A stretch of 28,443 nt of DNA, from positions 1-28,443 of the IMG/VR virus record IMGVR_UViG_3300017963_000644; one strand, written 5' to 3'. The translations under genes and the position numbers were made by a program. Below the pieces are notes generated by a model. The model was not told where the DNA came from. It did not search any database and was given only the letters and a program-made list of their open reading frames with translations. This stretch comes from a virus. Every line of letters begins with the position of its first letter. Position 1 is the first letter of the stretch. Shown one piece after another: positions 22,093-28,443 of the stretch.

Positions 22093-23007
22093 AATTACTT
22101 CCTCCTTTCCATCAGTTTTCATATCAATTTGAGCTGATATTTTGCTTCTACTTGCCGCCTTCAAAACTTCCTTGAAGGTCTTTACTCCATCAGTGAGCCC
22201 GACTTTTTGAGCTTCTTTTCCAATCCATACGCGCCCATCAGCCAGGGGACGAATCTCTCTCAAAGATAATCCGCGCCCCTTAGCGACTCCGAAAAGAAAA
22301 AAATCATAGAATGAATTGACAACCTTTTGGAGTTCCTCCAGCTGTTCCGGAGAAATTTCAGTTCCAACAGTTCCCGCACCCTTGAAGTCCCCGGTTGTAA
22401 TCAAATGAACTTTGATCCCCATTTGTGCAGCTTGCATTGAGTAATCATACACAGCAGAGAAAACACCTATAGAACCAACCAAAGCCGTTGAATTCGTATA
22501 GATTTTATGAGCCTGAGAAGCAATCCAGTAAGCCGCTGAAGCACCGGTGTCCTCAATGAACGCTAAAACGGTTTTTTGCTCCGCTGCTTTCTGTATCTCA
22601 TCAGCCAGGTCTTGTATTCCAGAAACGGTTCCACCAGGGGAATCAATATTCAAAATAATTGAAATGACATCAGGGTTTTTCACCAGGGAACGAATCACGC
22701 TCCGGAGGCGAACCGTAGAAGTGGAATCACCCAGGGAAGTTTCAGCTTTCATAAGAAGCCCTTGTACCTGGACAACTGCGACCCGCTTTCCTTTTTGCCC
22801 TTCCGCGGGAAAAGTATTAAAATATCTGTCATCATTATAAGCGGCTTTAGGCACGCTATTTATATGAGAAATTAAATCCATATCCTTCACGCTTGAATAC
22901 ATGGATTTAATCACATCTGGAAGAATAGCCCACAACCCGAAATAATCCATAATCCGCGGAAAACTATTCTTTAGCTGTTTCGGTAGATTCAACAGGTTGT
23001 TTGACAT
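21661..23007 (-). CDS. Prohead protease, S49 (SppA/lambda gpC-like) with C-terminal scaffold
   Basis: A 448-aa protein. Residues ~75-280 are an S49 peptidase: SPGG (123-126, oxyanion region), TGASAAYWIAS with the nucleophile Ser157, and GDFKG with catalytic Lys209, the Ser-Lys dyad of this family. After a linker, residues 306-448 are a Gln/Glu/Ala-rich helical segment (AAQQKQIEAQEKAQAEAQKQ), the scaffold part, also translated separately from an internal start. Matures the prohead. Start ATG has GGAGG six bases upstream and overlaps the portal gene by 44 bases. The architecture copies lambda C/Nu3. Confidence 0.93.
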   Translation of the reverse strand: MSNNLLNLPKQLKNSFPRIMDYFGLWAILPDVIKSMYSSVKDMDLISHINSVPKAAYNDDRYFNTFPAEGQKGKRVAVVQVQGLLMKAETSLGDSTSTVRLRSVIRSLVKNPDVISIILNIDSPGGTVSGIQDLADEIQKAAEQKTVLAFIEDTGASAAYWIASQAHKIYTNSTALVGSIGVFSAVYDYSMQAAQMGIKVHLITTGDFKGAGTVGTEISPEQLEELQKVVNSFYDFFLFGVAKGRGLSLREIRPLADGRVWIGKEAQKVGLTDGVKTFKEVLKAASRSKISAQIDMKTDGKEEVIMNQKEKEAPVTATIEELERACPGASSDFVLAQVKAGSTVVEAQSAFIAAQQKQIEAQEKAQAEAQKQKRSLGFDPVSCLPGKPVGRKTLDEADPILAFKHLQGEFKKQGMSTSEANRAIALDYPDVHKSFVVALNQKIHEGKE

Positions 23008-24550
23008 CTGAGCCTCCTTTAGCCTGATATTTCCCGGTTATAATCTCGCGCCAATCTACATTAATATCGGGGAATTCTTTTTTTAAATCCTGAACTGCCT
23101 GCATCGCCTTTTGTATTTCCTGAAGCCGATCCTGCGTCCTTATCTTGATGAACTCTTCCCATTCCCTTCCGTATCGCTCTTGTTGAAGCTGGGAGGGAGA
23201 GATCATACCACCATCAAGCCGCGCTTGATCCGCTTTCGCATCCTGAAGCGGTTGAATGTATGGATATTGAGGACGCCCCCAGGTGTGATTAAACAGCTTA
23301 TCTTGAAGCTTCAAATAATACGCGGCGATCTTCGGATCAAATCCGGGGGAATCTTGCTCAAGCCAAAAATTCAGAAGCCATTTGTAATAGGGGCGACAAA
23401 TTTTCCCTGTTATAGAACCTTGATTCGATTTAAATCCGATCCGTGCCTGATCTACTACACCCCGGTAGCCTGAGAAATTTGTTTGCGAAGCATCAAGCAA
23501 AACCAGGATGAGCGGCATCCCGATCGCATTACCGATCAATGTTATTAAGAGTTTTACGTGTGAAAAATATTCCGGGTTCGGAATGTTCGGTGAAAAACCA
23601 GAAATTTTCTCCCCAGGGCGCCCAAAAATTTCCATACCAGGAGCCACGCTTTTTAGCACCCGCGTCCCTCCATTTTTCATAGTTTGCGTTGAACGAAGAT
23701 CCGATTCAGTACCCGGAAGCCCGGTCAATTTACGTGAGATATCGCCCTGTTCATGTAGGATTGCAAAGCATGACGCCGCTTGTTGCTGTACGAGTTTAGC
23801 GAAATTAATATCCTCGAACATACCAGCAATATCAGCCACACAAGCGAACGCCGAAAGTCCCCGCGTTTGACTTACACGTTTGGGGTTGTATAAATGAAAT
23901 ACCTGTCTTAAACCTCGATCGTCACGAACCTTGAAAGCTTCAACATCACCTACCCGTTGTATTTGATAAGACGGCGAAATCTCATCTTTCGTTACCCAGT
24001 ACTCAAGTCGTCTTCGGCGTTCATCCAACAGAACGCCCAGGACAACGTTTCTTTTCGTGTTTGACGGGGTTTTTACTCTGTGCGCTTCTATCAACTGCAA
24101 TGATCCCTCAGTAGTGGGAATGGCAATTATATCACCATCAATCAGCATTTGACGGAAGGAGAGTTTGAGCATCTCAAGAAAATCCAATTCCCCGGAGGCA
24201 TCAACCCTTTCCGGATCAGTGGTATGTTCAATCCATTTGTTTTTTAAATATTGGTCAACTTCAGGGTCACCCGTTTGTGGACGTAGGGGAAAACCGTCTC
24301 TAATAGTATTGTCAACAGCGCGCTTAACGATTTGACTAATCAAACTATCATTGACATCCATGTCACGGACATATTCCATGCCACGAAAAAACTTAGACTC
24401 ATCGATAAACATATAGTCAGCAGTTTTTCCAGTTGAGGATACACCCCGATTCCGGCGAAACCGCGAATTGTTTGCAACCTGGTATTCAGACTTCAAATCA
24501 TTGAACTGTTCAATCAGCCCTTTTTCGCTTAAATACCACTCACCAGACAT
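22964..24550 (-). CDS. Portal protein (lambda gpB-like)
   Basis: A 528-aa protein of the lambda portal family. Typical features: an N-terminal helical segment, DVNDSLISQIVKRAVDN in the first quarter, RQMLIDGDIIAIPTTEG and QLIEAHRVKTP (stem/wing region), VFHLYNPKRVSQTRGLSAF, then the conserved core around residues 265-365 (AASCFAILHEQG, GNAIGMPLILVLLDASQTNFSGYRG). It forms the dodecameric gate for DNA packaging. The start overlaps the upstream stop as TAATG. The hydrophilic C-terminal ~50 residues are variable. Overlaps the protease gene by 44 bases. Confidence 0.95.
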   Translation of the reverse strand: MSGEWYLSEKGLIEQFNDLKSEYQVANNSRFRRNRGVSSTGKTADYMFIDESKFFRGMEYVRDMDVNDSLISQIVKRAVDNTIRDGFPLRPQTGDPEVDQYLKNKWIEHTTDPERVDASGELDFLEMLKLSFRQMLIDGDIIAIPTTEGSLQLIEAHRVKTPSNTKRNVVLGVLLDERRRRLEYWVTKDEISPSYQIQRVGDVEAFKVRDDRGLRQVFHLYNPKRVSQTRGLSAFACVADIAGMFEDINFAKLVQQQAASCFAILHEQGDISRKLTGLPGTESDLRSTQTMKNGGTRVLKSVAPGMEIFGRPGEKISGFSPNIPNPEYFSHVKLLITLIGNAIGMPLILVLLDASQTNFSGYRGVVDQARIGFKSNQGSITGKICRPYYKWLLNFWLEQDSPGFDPKIAAYYLKLQDKLFNHTWGRPQYPYIQPLQDAKADQARLDGGMISPSQLQQERYGREWEEFIKIRTQDRLQEIQKAMQAVQDLKKEFPDINVDWREIITGKYQAKGGSDVKQPVESTETAKE

Positions 24551-24843
24551 TAATCTCGATAATCCTCCATTGAAATGAACACTACTCCGGCGCCTCCCGA
24601 GTCCACATCTTTTAATGACGCAAGAAAAGCCTCTGCTTTTTCTAATTCAGATCGAATGACATCAGGATTAAAACCATAAGACTCCCCTCCGGCTTCGTTA
24701 TCACGAGAATATGTAGTAGGAATTAAAAGGAGAAGTTTTCGACACGCATTGACAAACGCCTTACATTTCGTTTCGTTTTGTTCTGTGGCATAATCAGCAT
24801 TCGCTAAGTAAGCCGCTTTCGCTGTTTCGAGATCAGAAGCCAT
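24550..24843 (-). CDS. Small helical protein at the gpW position
   Basis: A 97-aa protein when started at the ATG at 24843 (AGAGG upstream); a frame beginning at a TTG at 24942 would run through a perfect hairpin and is rejected. Mostly helical (DLETAKAAYLANADYATE, VIRSELEKAEAFLASL), with a Gly-rich loop and a C-terminal strand (GAGVVFISMEDYRD). It lies directly before the portal, as lambda gpW does, so a head-completion role is plausible, but the sequence does not show clear gpW motifs. Confidence 0.7.
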   Translation of the reverse strand: MASDLETAKAAYLANADYATEQNETKCKAFVNACRKLLLLIPTTYSRDNEAGGESYGFNPDVIRSELEKAEAFLASLKDVDSGGAGVVFISMEDYRD

Positions 24844-24854
24844 TAAAAACACCT

Positions 24855-24920
24855 CTAAAAAATTTGAGCCTTCCAGAAGAAATAGGAGCCAGTCACTCCT
24901 AAGCCCGACTGGAAGGCTCA
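24855..24920 (-). terminator. Attenuator-like hairpin between packaging genes and the portal block
   Basis: On the minus strand TGAGCCTTCCAG (24920-24909) pairs perfectly with CTGGAAGGCTCA (24876-24865). The 32-base loop contains a second hairpin (AGGAG/CTCCT). The stem is followed by AAATTTTTTA. This is an intrinsic-terminator shape located inside the late operon, just before the ribosome binding site of the next gene. It could lower or time expression of head and tail genes, be bypassed by antitermination, or act as a processing site. Confidence 0.7.
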
Positions 24921-25036
24921 GTGGAGGCATAACAAAGAACAATTATAATAAATCGATGTTCCACCTTTTAGAAGTCAAATAAAAAATGCAAACTAACAAA
25001 AAAAGATTATGAGCCTCATATAACAATAGCATTGAC

Positions 25037-25291
25037 TCATTTGATTTTACATGACTCAAGTATATACAGAAAAACTCTATTAGGGCGATCAATTAATTCA
25101 CCGGATTCTAACCGTTTACGTTGTTTCAGCAAACCATTAAGCATTCCTCGGAGTACTTGAGCCTTCTCCAGAGACAACCGCGAGATGTTAACATTTCTGA
25201 CGCAATACTCACCTTTTTTCACTTTCCGGAACGGAACTTCAACAGTCACTTTTGATACTTGAGTCACTTTTGACACTTGCTTTTTAACCAT
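25037..25291 (-). CDS. Unknown 84-aa protein following the large terminase
   Basis: A basic 84-aa protein, starting eight bases before the terminase gene ends and with a strong ribosome binding site (GGGGAGG). The N-terminus contains a six-residue tandem duplication (QVSKVT twice), encoded by an 18-bp direct repeat (25244-25279). The C-terminal half (NISRLSLEKAQVLRGMLNGLLKQ) is helical and may be a small DNA-binding or packaging accessory domain. Not recognised. A place between large terminase and portal is often used by small unknown phage genes. Confidence 0.7.
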   Translation of the reverse strand: MVKKQVSKVTQVSKVTVEVPFRKVKKGEYCVRNVNISRLSLEKAQVLRGMLNGLLKQRKRLESGELIDRPNRVFLYILESCKIK

Positions 25292-27302
25292 TGTAAAACC
25301 TCCCCATATTTTGAATATTATCTCGAAAACTCTTTACAAAATCATACTCATCTTGAGGCTCTGGTTCTCTCACCGGCTCTCTCCCTCCGGCTTGCTTATT
25401 CTGTATCATGATCTTACAAAAATTACTCGCACAAAGAGAGATATATAAACAATCGAAAAAATGATTGTTCCGGCTTTCCTGAATCCACTTTATCATTTCT
25501 CCTTTACCAGGGACTTCAACCTTAGTTTTCCGCTCAGCGGAAAAATGTTTTGTAATGGTAATATGTTCATTTTTATCCGGAGAGGAATAAAGTTGAATCG
25601 CCCCGGCTTGCTCCTCACCGTCAACCAGTACCGGAATAGTCAACGCTTCATGAGACCGAGTCTTCCAGTAGTCAGAATCAATTTCCACGAGCGCAATACC
25701 ATCAGAACGCAGATATTTGAAATAATATTGCAACCCAACAAATATTGTATTTTTGTCAATCTTTTGAGGTGATAAATAGTTCCTCCCTTTTATCCCACCA
25801 TACCCCTTTATTGGACGGTATCGAGTACCAAACTCATGGCAAAAATCATATAGAGCCTGGCGGGAATCGGCAAAGCCTGAATCGAACCAAACTTGAAGCG
25901 GCATCTTTCGTTCTTTTGAATCCACAACAGGAAACCCCGTTTCAAGAAATTCCTGGAAATCTTTGAGTGCAATCCGTGTGGCTGTATCTGTACCCAAGTC
26001 ATCCGCTGCAATCTCAAACTTGCCATAATTGCAAATCACGCCCTTATCATCAGCGCGGGAAGCCAAAAGGATATAATAGCCTAACCGTTTATGTAAGTCC
26101 ACCCCACCGGTAATCCAATCACACCATTGAGGAATTTCCCCCTTTAATGTTTGCCCTCGGCGTTTATTTGTAATTTTGTAATCAAGTATTGTGAGATTTA
26201 CCTCCGGAGATTCATACGGTATAGACCAATAAAACTGACAGAGCTTGCGCTCCATATCATCTTTTACTCGTTCATCTTCACACTGTTCTTTTTTCCACTC
26301 TTCAACCCCGATATCCCCAGGAACCCACATCCTATTGTTGAACGCATTCCACCGCATTGAAAAAGTCAAAACCTTTTCCGGGTCATTCCTATGTTTTATG
26401 TCACATTTTAGGTTCATGTTTTCCCGGTCATTCTGAGTCAATGGGTAAGCACAAGCCGGACAAATAAAATAAGATTTGAGATAAGCTTCCTTTTCAGTTT
26501 CCGCATCCTGCCAGCCTTTGAGATGTTCCCTTTCAGGTGTCACCCAAGATTTACAATACGGACACTGACACACAATATAACTATCAGTACCCGCTTTTAA
26601 CTCGCGATATGTTCTTCCCTTCTTTGTGGATAAAGTACATTCAAGATAAATCCGCTTTTGCATAATCCCGTGTGCCAAAGTTCGCGCTTCAATCTGTGAA
26701 ACAGGATCGGTTTCAATGGAAAGATCACTACCTTCATCAAACCCGTCAATTTCCGTGATTGCGGCAACACGGGTTTCATAATGAGCGCGGGATTTATCTC
26801 CCAACTTTCCTGCGCCCCCCCCTGTCATGATTTTTATTGACGTTCCGTTCCGGAAATCAATTGACGTGAACTCCCCGCCCCGGCTCCCCGCTCCTGTTAA
26901 TGGCATTAAATTTCTATACTTTGACCGCTTGATTATGGGTTCTAAATCTTTCTTCCACTTTTCCATTGCAATCAACGCCGTGGGTGTACCCAGAATTAAC
27001 CCCTCATTCATCTGAAAAAGATGATAAGTGGCAGGAATTATCCACCCGGCAAGGCTCTTTCCTGACTGTGTGCATCCAGTCAGAAGGTGCCGGGGGAATT
27101 TTTGAGAGTCAATCGCTGTGAACCAATGACGCAAAAACGGTTGACGGCTTAGCCGGAACCGTTGGTTTTTGAAAGGTCCCTTTGCAACTACTATATCACG
27201 TTCGCTAAATTCTGTCATGGTAAGCGGAGGCTTTGACTTACACTTAGCCAGAAACCACCGGAGAACCTTCTTTGTTGACGGTAATTTGACTTTCAACGTC
27301 AT
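25284..27302 (-). CDS. Terminase large subunit (GpA family)
   Basis: A 672-aa packaging motor protein. Walker A GCTQSGKS (76-83) and Walker B with the catalytic acid in AITEIDGFDE (181-190) form the ATPase. A zinc ribbon follows (C247/C250 and C281/C284), typical of the lambda gpA branch. The RNase-H-like nuclease shows Asp402 (GGVDLH), Asp474 or Asp479 (WFDSGFAD) and Asp617 (NHFFDCLYISL). The length matches gpA (641 aa). The start at 27302 has GAGGA upstream and overlaps the small subunit gene by 59 bases. The GpA type suggests cos-type or Mu/P21-like packaging; which of them is not shown. Confidence 0.96.
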   Translation of the reverse strand: MTLKVKLPSTKKVLRWFLAKCKSKPPLTMTEFSERDIVVAKGPFKNQRFRLSRQPFLRHWFTAIDSQKFPRHLLTGCTQSGKSLAGWIIPATYHLFQMNEGLILGTPTALIAMEKWKKDLEPIIKRSKYRNLMPLTGAGSRGGEFTSIDFRNGTSIKIMTGGGAGKLGDKSRAHYETRVAAITEIDGFDEGSDLSIETDPVSQIEARTLAHGIMQKRIYLECTLSTKKGRTYRELKAGTDSYIVCQCPYCKSWVTPEREHLKGWQDAETEKEAYLKSYFICPACAYPLTQNDRENMNLKCDIKHRNDPEKVLTFSMRWNAFNNRMWVPGDIGVEEWKKEQCEDERVKDDMERKLCQFYWSIPYESPEVNLTILDYKITNKRRGQTLKGEIPQWCDWITGGVDLHKRLGYYILLASRADDKGVICNYGKFEIAADDLGTDTATRIALKDFQEFLETGFPVVDSKERKMPLQVWFDSGFADSRQALYDFCHEFGTRYRPIKGYGGIKGRNYLSPQKIDKNTIFVGLQYYFKYLRSDGIALVEIDSDYWKTRSHEALTIPVLVDGEEQAGAIQLYSSPDKNEHITITKHFSAERKTKVEVPGKGEMIKWIQESRNNHFFDCLYISLCASNFCKIMIQNKQAGGREPVREPEPQDEYDFVKSFRDNIQNMGRFYNG

Positions 27303-27819
27303 TGCTTATATCCTCAATCGCTTCGTTCAATACTTGTTGAGCTTCATCCCCAAACTTGCGTTGAAGTGTATCTCCCACCTGTCGGAGCCTGGAGGCAATT
27401 CGTTCGAGCCATATCCTGACCGGCTCCAGCTCACACAGCCGTCCTTCCCGGAGCTCTCTTTCCAGGATTGCAAGTTTTACTTTTTCCCACTTGAGAAGTC
27501 GTTCGGCTTTATCAAGATCACTCTCGGAAGATTCAGATTGAGTGCCAAGTCGCTTCTCGCGCCATTTGATCACAGCCTCCAGATTATATGTTTTGTCTCG
27601 CCGGTTTCGCCGTAACCCATCGCGCTTGTGCCATTGAGAAACCCCCATTGGTGATATACCATACAAGTCCGCCAGCTCCCCCCCTCTTACCGCCTTCGGG
27701 TTTATATACCCTACAGCCCGGACGAGATCGTCAAGCCATCGCCCTTGTGGGTTCCCTTTAATTGACTGAATCAGGAGTTTCTCAATCAGTAGTTTTATTT
27801 TGGGGTCTGGTTTTTTCAT
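27244..27819 (-). CDS. Terminase small subunit (Nu1-like)
   Basis: A 191-aa DNA-binding protein. After an N-terminal helical segment, residues ~46-90 hold a winged-helix/MerR-like HTH (GELADLYGISPMGVSQWHKR, then YNLEAVIKWREKR as the wing and helix), the arrangement of Nu1. Residues ~98-170 form an amphipathic coiled coil (LLKWEKVKLAILERELREG) for oligomerisation and large-subunit contact. It recognises the packaging site. Ribosome binding site is weak (TTGAGA). The gene lies directly upstream of the large subunit, with which it overlaps. Confidence 0.88.
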   Translation of the reverse strand: MKKPDPKIKLLIEKLLIQSIKGNPQGRWLDDLVRAVGYINPKAVRGGELADLYGISPMGVSQWHKRDGLRRNRRDKTYNLEAVIKWREKRLGTQSESSESDLDKAERLLKWEKVKLAILERELREGRLCELEPVRIWLERIASRLRQVGDTLQRKFGDEAQQVLNEAIEDISNDVESQITVNKEGSPVVSG

Positions 27820-27846
27820 TAAGGAAATCTCAATATTTTTTCAGAT

Positions 27847-27996
27847 TTAATCCTTTTCAAAAGATCGTTTGGCTCTGGTTCTTTTGTTATAAACAATCCC
27901 CCCCAAGTCGCCAAAAATTTTAAGTGAATTCTTCAGCCGACCAAAAGCCTCTCCAGCTTCCTTCAAACCTGAAAGTTTCGTAGGTAATTTTTTCAT
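27847..27996 (-). CDS. 49-aa basic protein upstream of terminase
   Basis: A short gene, MKKLPTKLSGLKEAGEAF then a basic tail (YNKRTRAKRSFEKD). Helical, positively charged, no family recognised. The ribosome binding site is weak (GGCGG) and the support is limited to a clean reading frame in an otherwise empty 262-base gap and its position in the operon. It could be a small DNA-binding or packaging accessory protein. Confidence 0.45.
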   Translation of the reverse strand: MKKLPTKLSGLKEAGEAFGRLKNSLKIFGDLGGIVYNKRTRAKRSFEKD

Positions 27997-28081
27997 ACAC
28001 TAAACCGCCGAAAAAAGTTGTATTTGCATAAAAACAGGGCAATGGCTGACAGCCTGCCTACCTCATAACCGTCGAAAGAAC

Positions 28082-28354
28082 CTAACCTGTTATTAGCTGT
28101 TTCTTATTGCTTGCTATTTCATTTATTTTTCTCAACATTTCTTTGTTGCTCAATGGTTGAACCCCCAGCCGGATCAAGTGAGCTCGGACTTTACCGTCAA
28201 CTTTGAAGTGGGGAATTTTCGAGAGTTCGATCAATCTTGGATCGAGTCCCACTTTTGACGCGAACTGTATCAGTTCTCCGGGGTCATCAGCGAACAGCAT
28301 ACAGCAAGGAGTTATTGTTTCTCTTATGGTTCTAAGGTTATCTACATAGATCAC
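28082..28354 (-). CDS. DUF4031-family protein
   Basis: A 90-aa protein beginning with a GTG (AGGAGG five bases upstream). The sequence follows the DUF4031 pattern: a starting strand with an acidic residue (IYVDN), a cysteine-rich second strand (CCMLFADDPGELIQFASKVGL), then IPHFKVDGKVRAHLIRLGVQPLS where a conserved F/Y-x-[LV] motif and an R-x-x-x-L-x-x-x-G-A/V segment are usual. The family function is unknown; it is common in phages and in bacterial genomes. It overlaps the partial gene before it as GTGA and precedes the packaging genes. Confidence 0.8.
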   Translation of the reverse strand: MIYVDNLRTIRETITPCCMLFADDPGELIQFASKVGLDPRLIELSKIPHFKVDGKVRAHLIRLGVQPLSNKEMLRKINEIASNKKQLITG

Positions 28355-28443
28355 TTTTTCCTCCTTTTTGGAATCATCGTTCTTGTTTTATATTCAAGGG
28401 GTACTTCCGGTTCCGGCATCCAGAATCGAATCATCATCAATCT
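28351..28443 (-). CDS. Partial gene at the window edge
   Basis: An open frame enters from the right edge and ends with a stop overlapping the GTG of the DUF4031 gene (GTGA). The 30 visible residues (ending KRTRTMIPKRRKK-like basic tail; visible part includes IRFWMPEPEVP) are too few to identify. Either the C-terminus of a longer protein or a short protein starting at the ATG at 28437. The tight stop-start overlap favours a real gene. Confidence 0.4.
   Translation of the reverse strand, partial: RLMMIRFWMPEPEVPLEYKTRTMIPKRRKK

Noticed and set aside
24844-24942. N-terminal extension (33 aa) of the gpW-position gene from a TTG
   Set aside because: The extension reads through a perfect terminator hairpin and lacks a ribosome binding site, whereas the ATG at 24843 has AGAGG.
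24942-24972. Minus-strand promoter with TATAAT at 24947-24942
   Set aside because: A good -10 is present but no -35 lies at 16-18 bp (TTGACT is about 25 bp away), so it is mentioned only as a possibility.

Overview
The window looks like the left end of an integrated, lambda-like tailed prophage (siphovirus-type tail) in a bacterium that uses strong Shine-Dalgarno signals. The left boundary is visible. Bases 75-126 (minus strand) are only the 3' half of a tRNA-Lys(CTT) gene, followed by its own terminator (21-59). This is the usual scar left when an element integrates into the 3' part of a tRNA gene. The intact tRNA, integrase, repressor and endolysin are not in the window and would lie beyond its right edge or elsewhere. 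Host taxonomy cannot be read reliably. The GpA/Nu1 packaging type and the lipobox suggest a Gram-negative (diderm) host. The repeat-rich exported proteins would fit little-cultured groups, but that is a guess.

Bases 127-3530 hold a rightward, AT-rich cargo operon directly inside the attachment site. It has a near-consensus promoter (320-347) and five tightly packed genes: two proteins of unknown family (228 and 120 aa), an IbrA-like PP-loop/DUF3440 protein, an IbrB-like ParB/Srx-fold protein with a helix-turn-helix-like tail, and a 56-aa very basic protein. A 15-bp hairpin follows. This cassette differs in composition and orientation from the rest. It is the best candidate for an under-described system (lysogenic conversion, gene regulation or defence).

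Bases 28443-3641, on the minus strand, form one long late operon read right to left. The order is: a DUF4031 protein, a 49-aa protein, small terminase, GpA-type large terminase, an 84-aa protein, an attenuator-like hairpin, a gpW-position protein, lambda-B-type portal, S49 protease with a nested scaffold start, DUF2190-like decoration protein, gpE-like major capsid protein, an exported 27-residue-repeat protein, a head-tail joining candidate, and a 4.2-kb island of four accessory surface proteins (including a signal-peptide-bearing beta-helix protein and an ASGSG-repeat protein). After these come the gp10-like and tail-terminator proteins, tail tube, two tail chaperones, tape measure, four large or unusual tail-tip proteins, a zinc-ribbon protein, and two membrane proteins that may form a lysis cassette. 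Many junctions are ATGA, GTGA, TTGA or TAATG overlaps, so translational coupling is pervasive. The operon ends in an intrinsic terminator at 3632-3664.

How it works together: terminase subunits package DNA through the portal into a capsid built around the nested scaffold. The neck and tail genes follow lambda order. The repeat and beta-helix proteins are likely surface appendages, although two carry Sec signal peptides, which is odd for virion proteins. All functional names come from sequence motifs and gene order read by eye; no database search was run.
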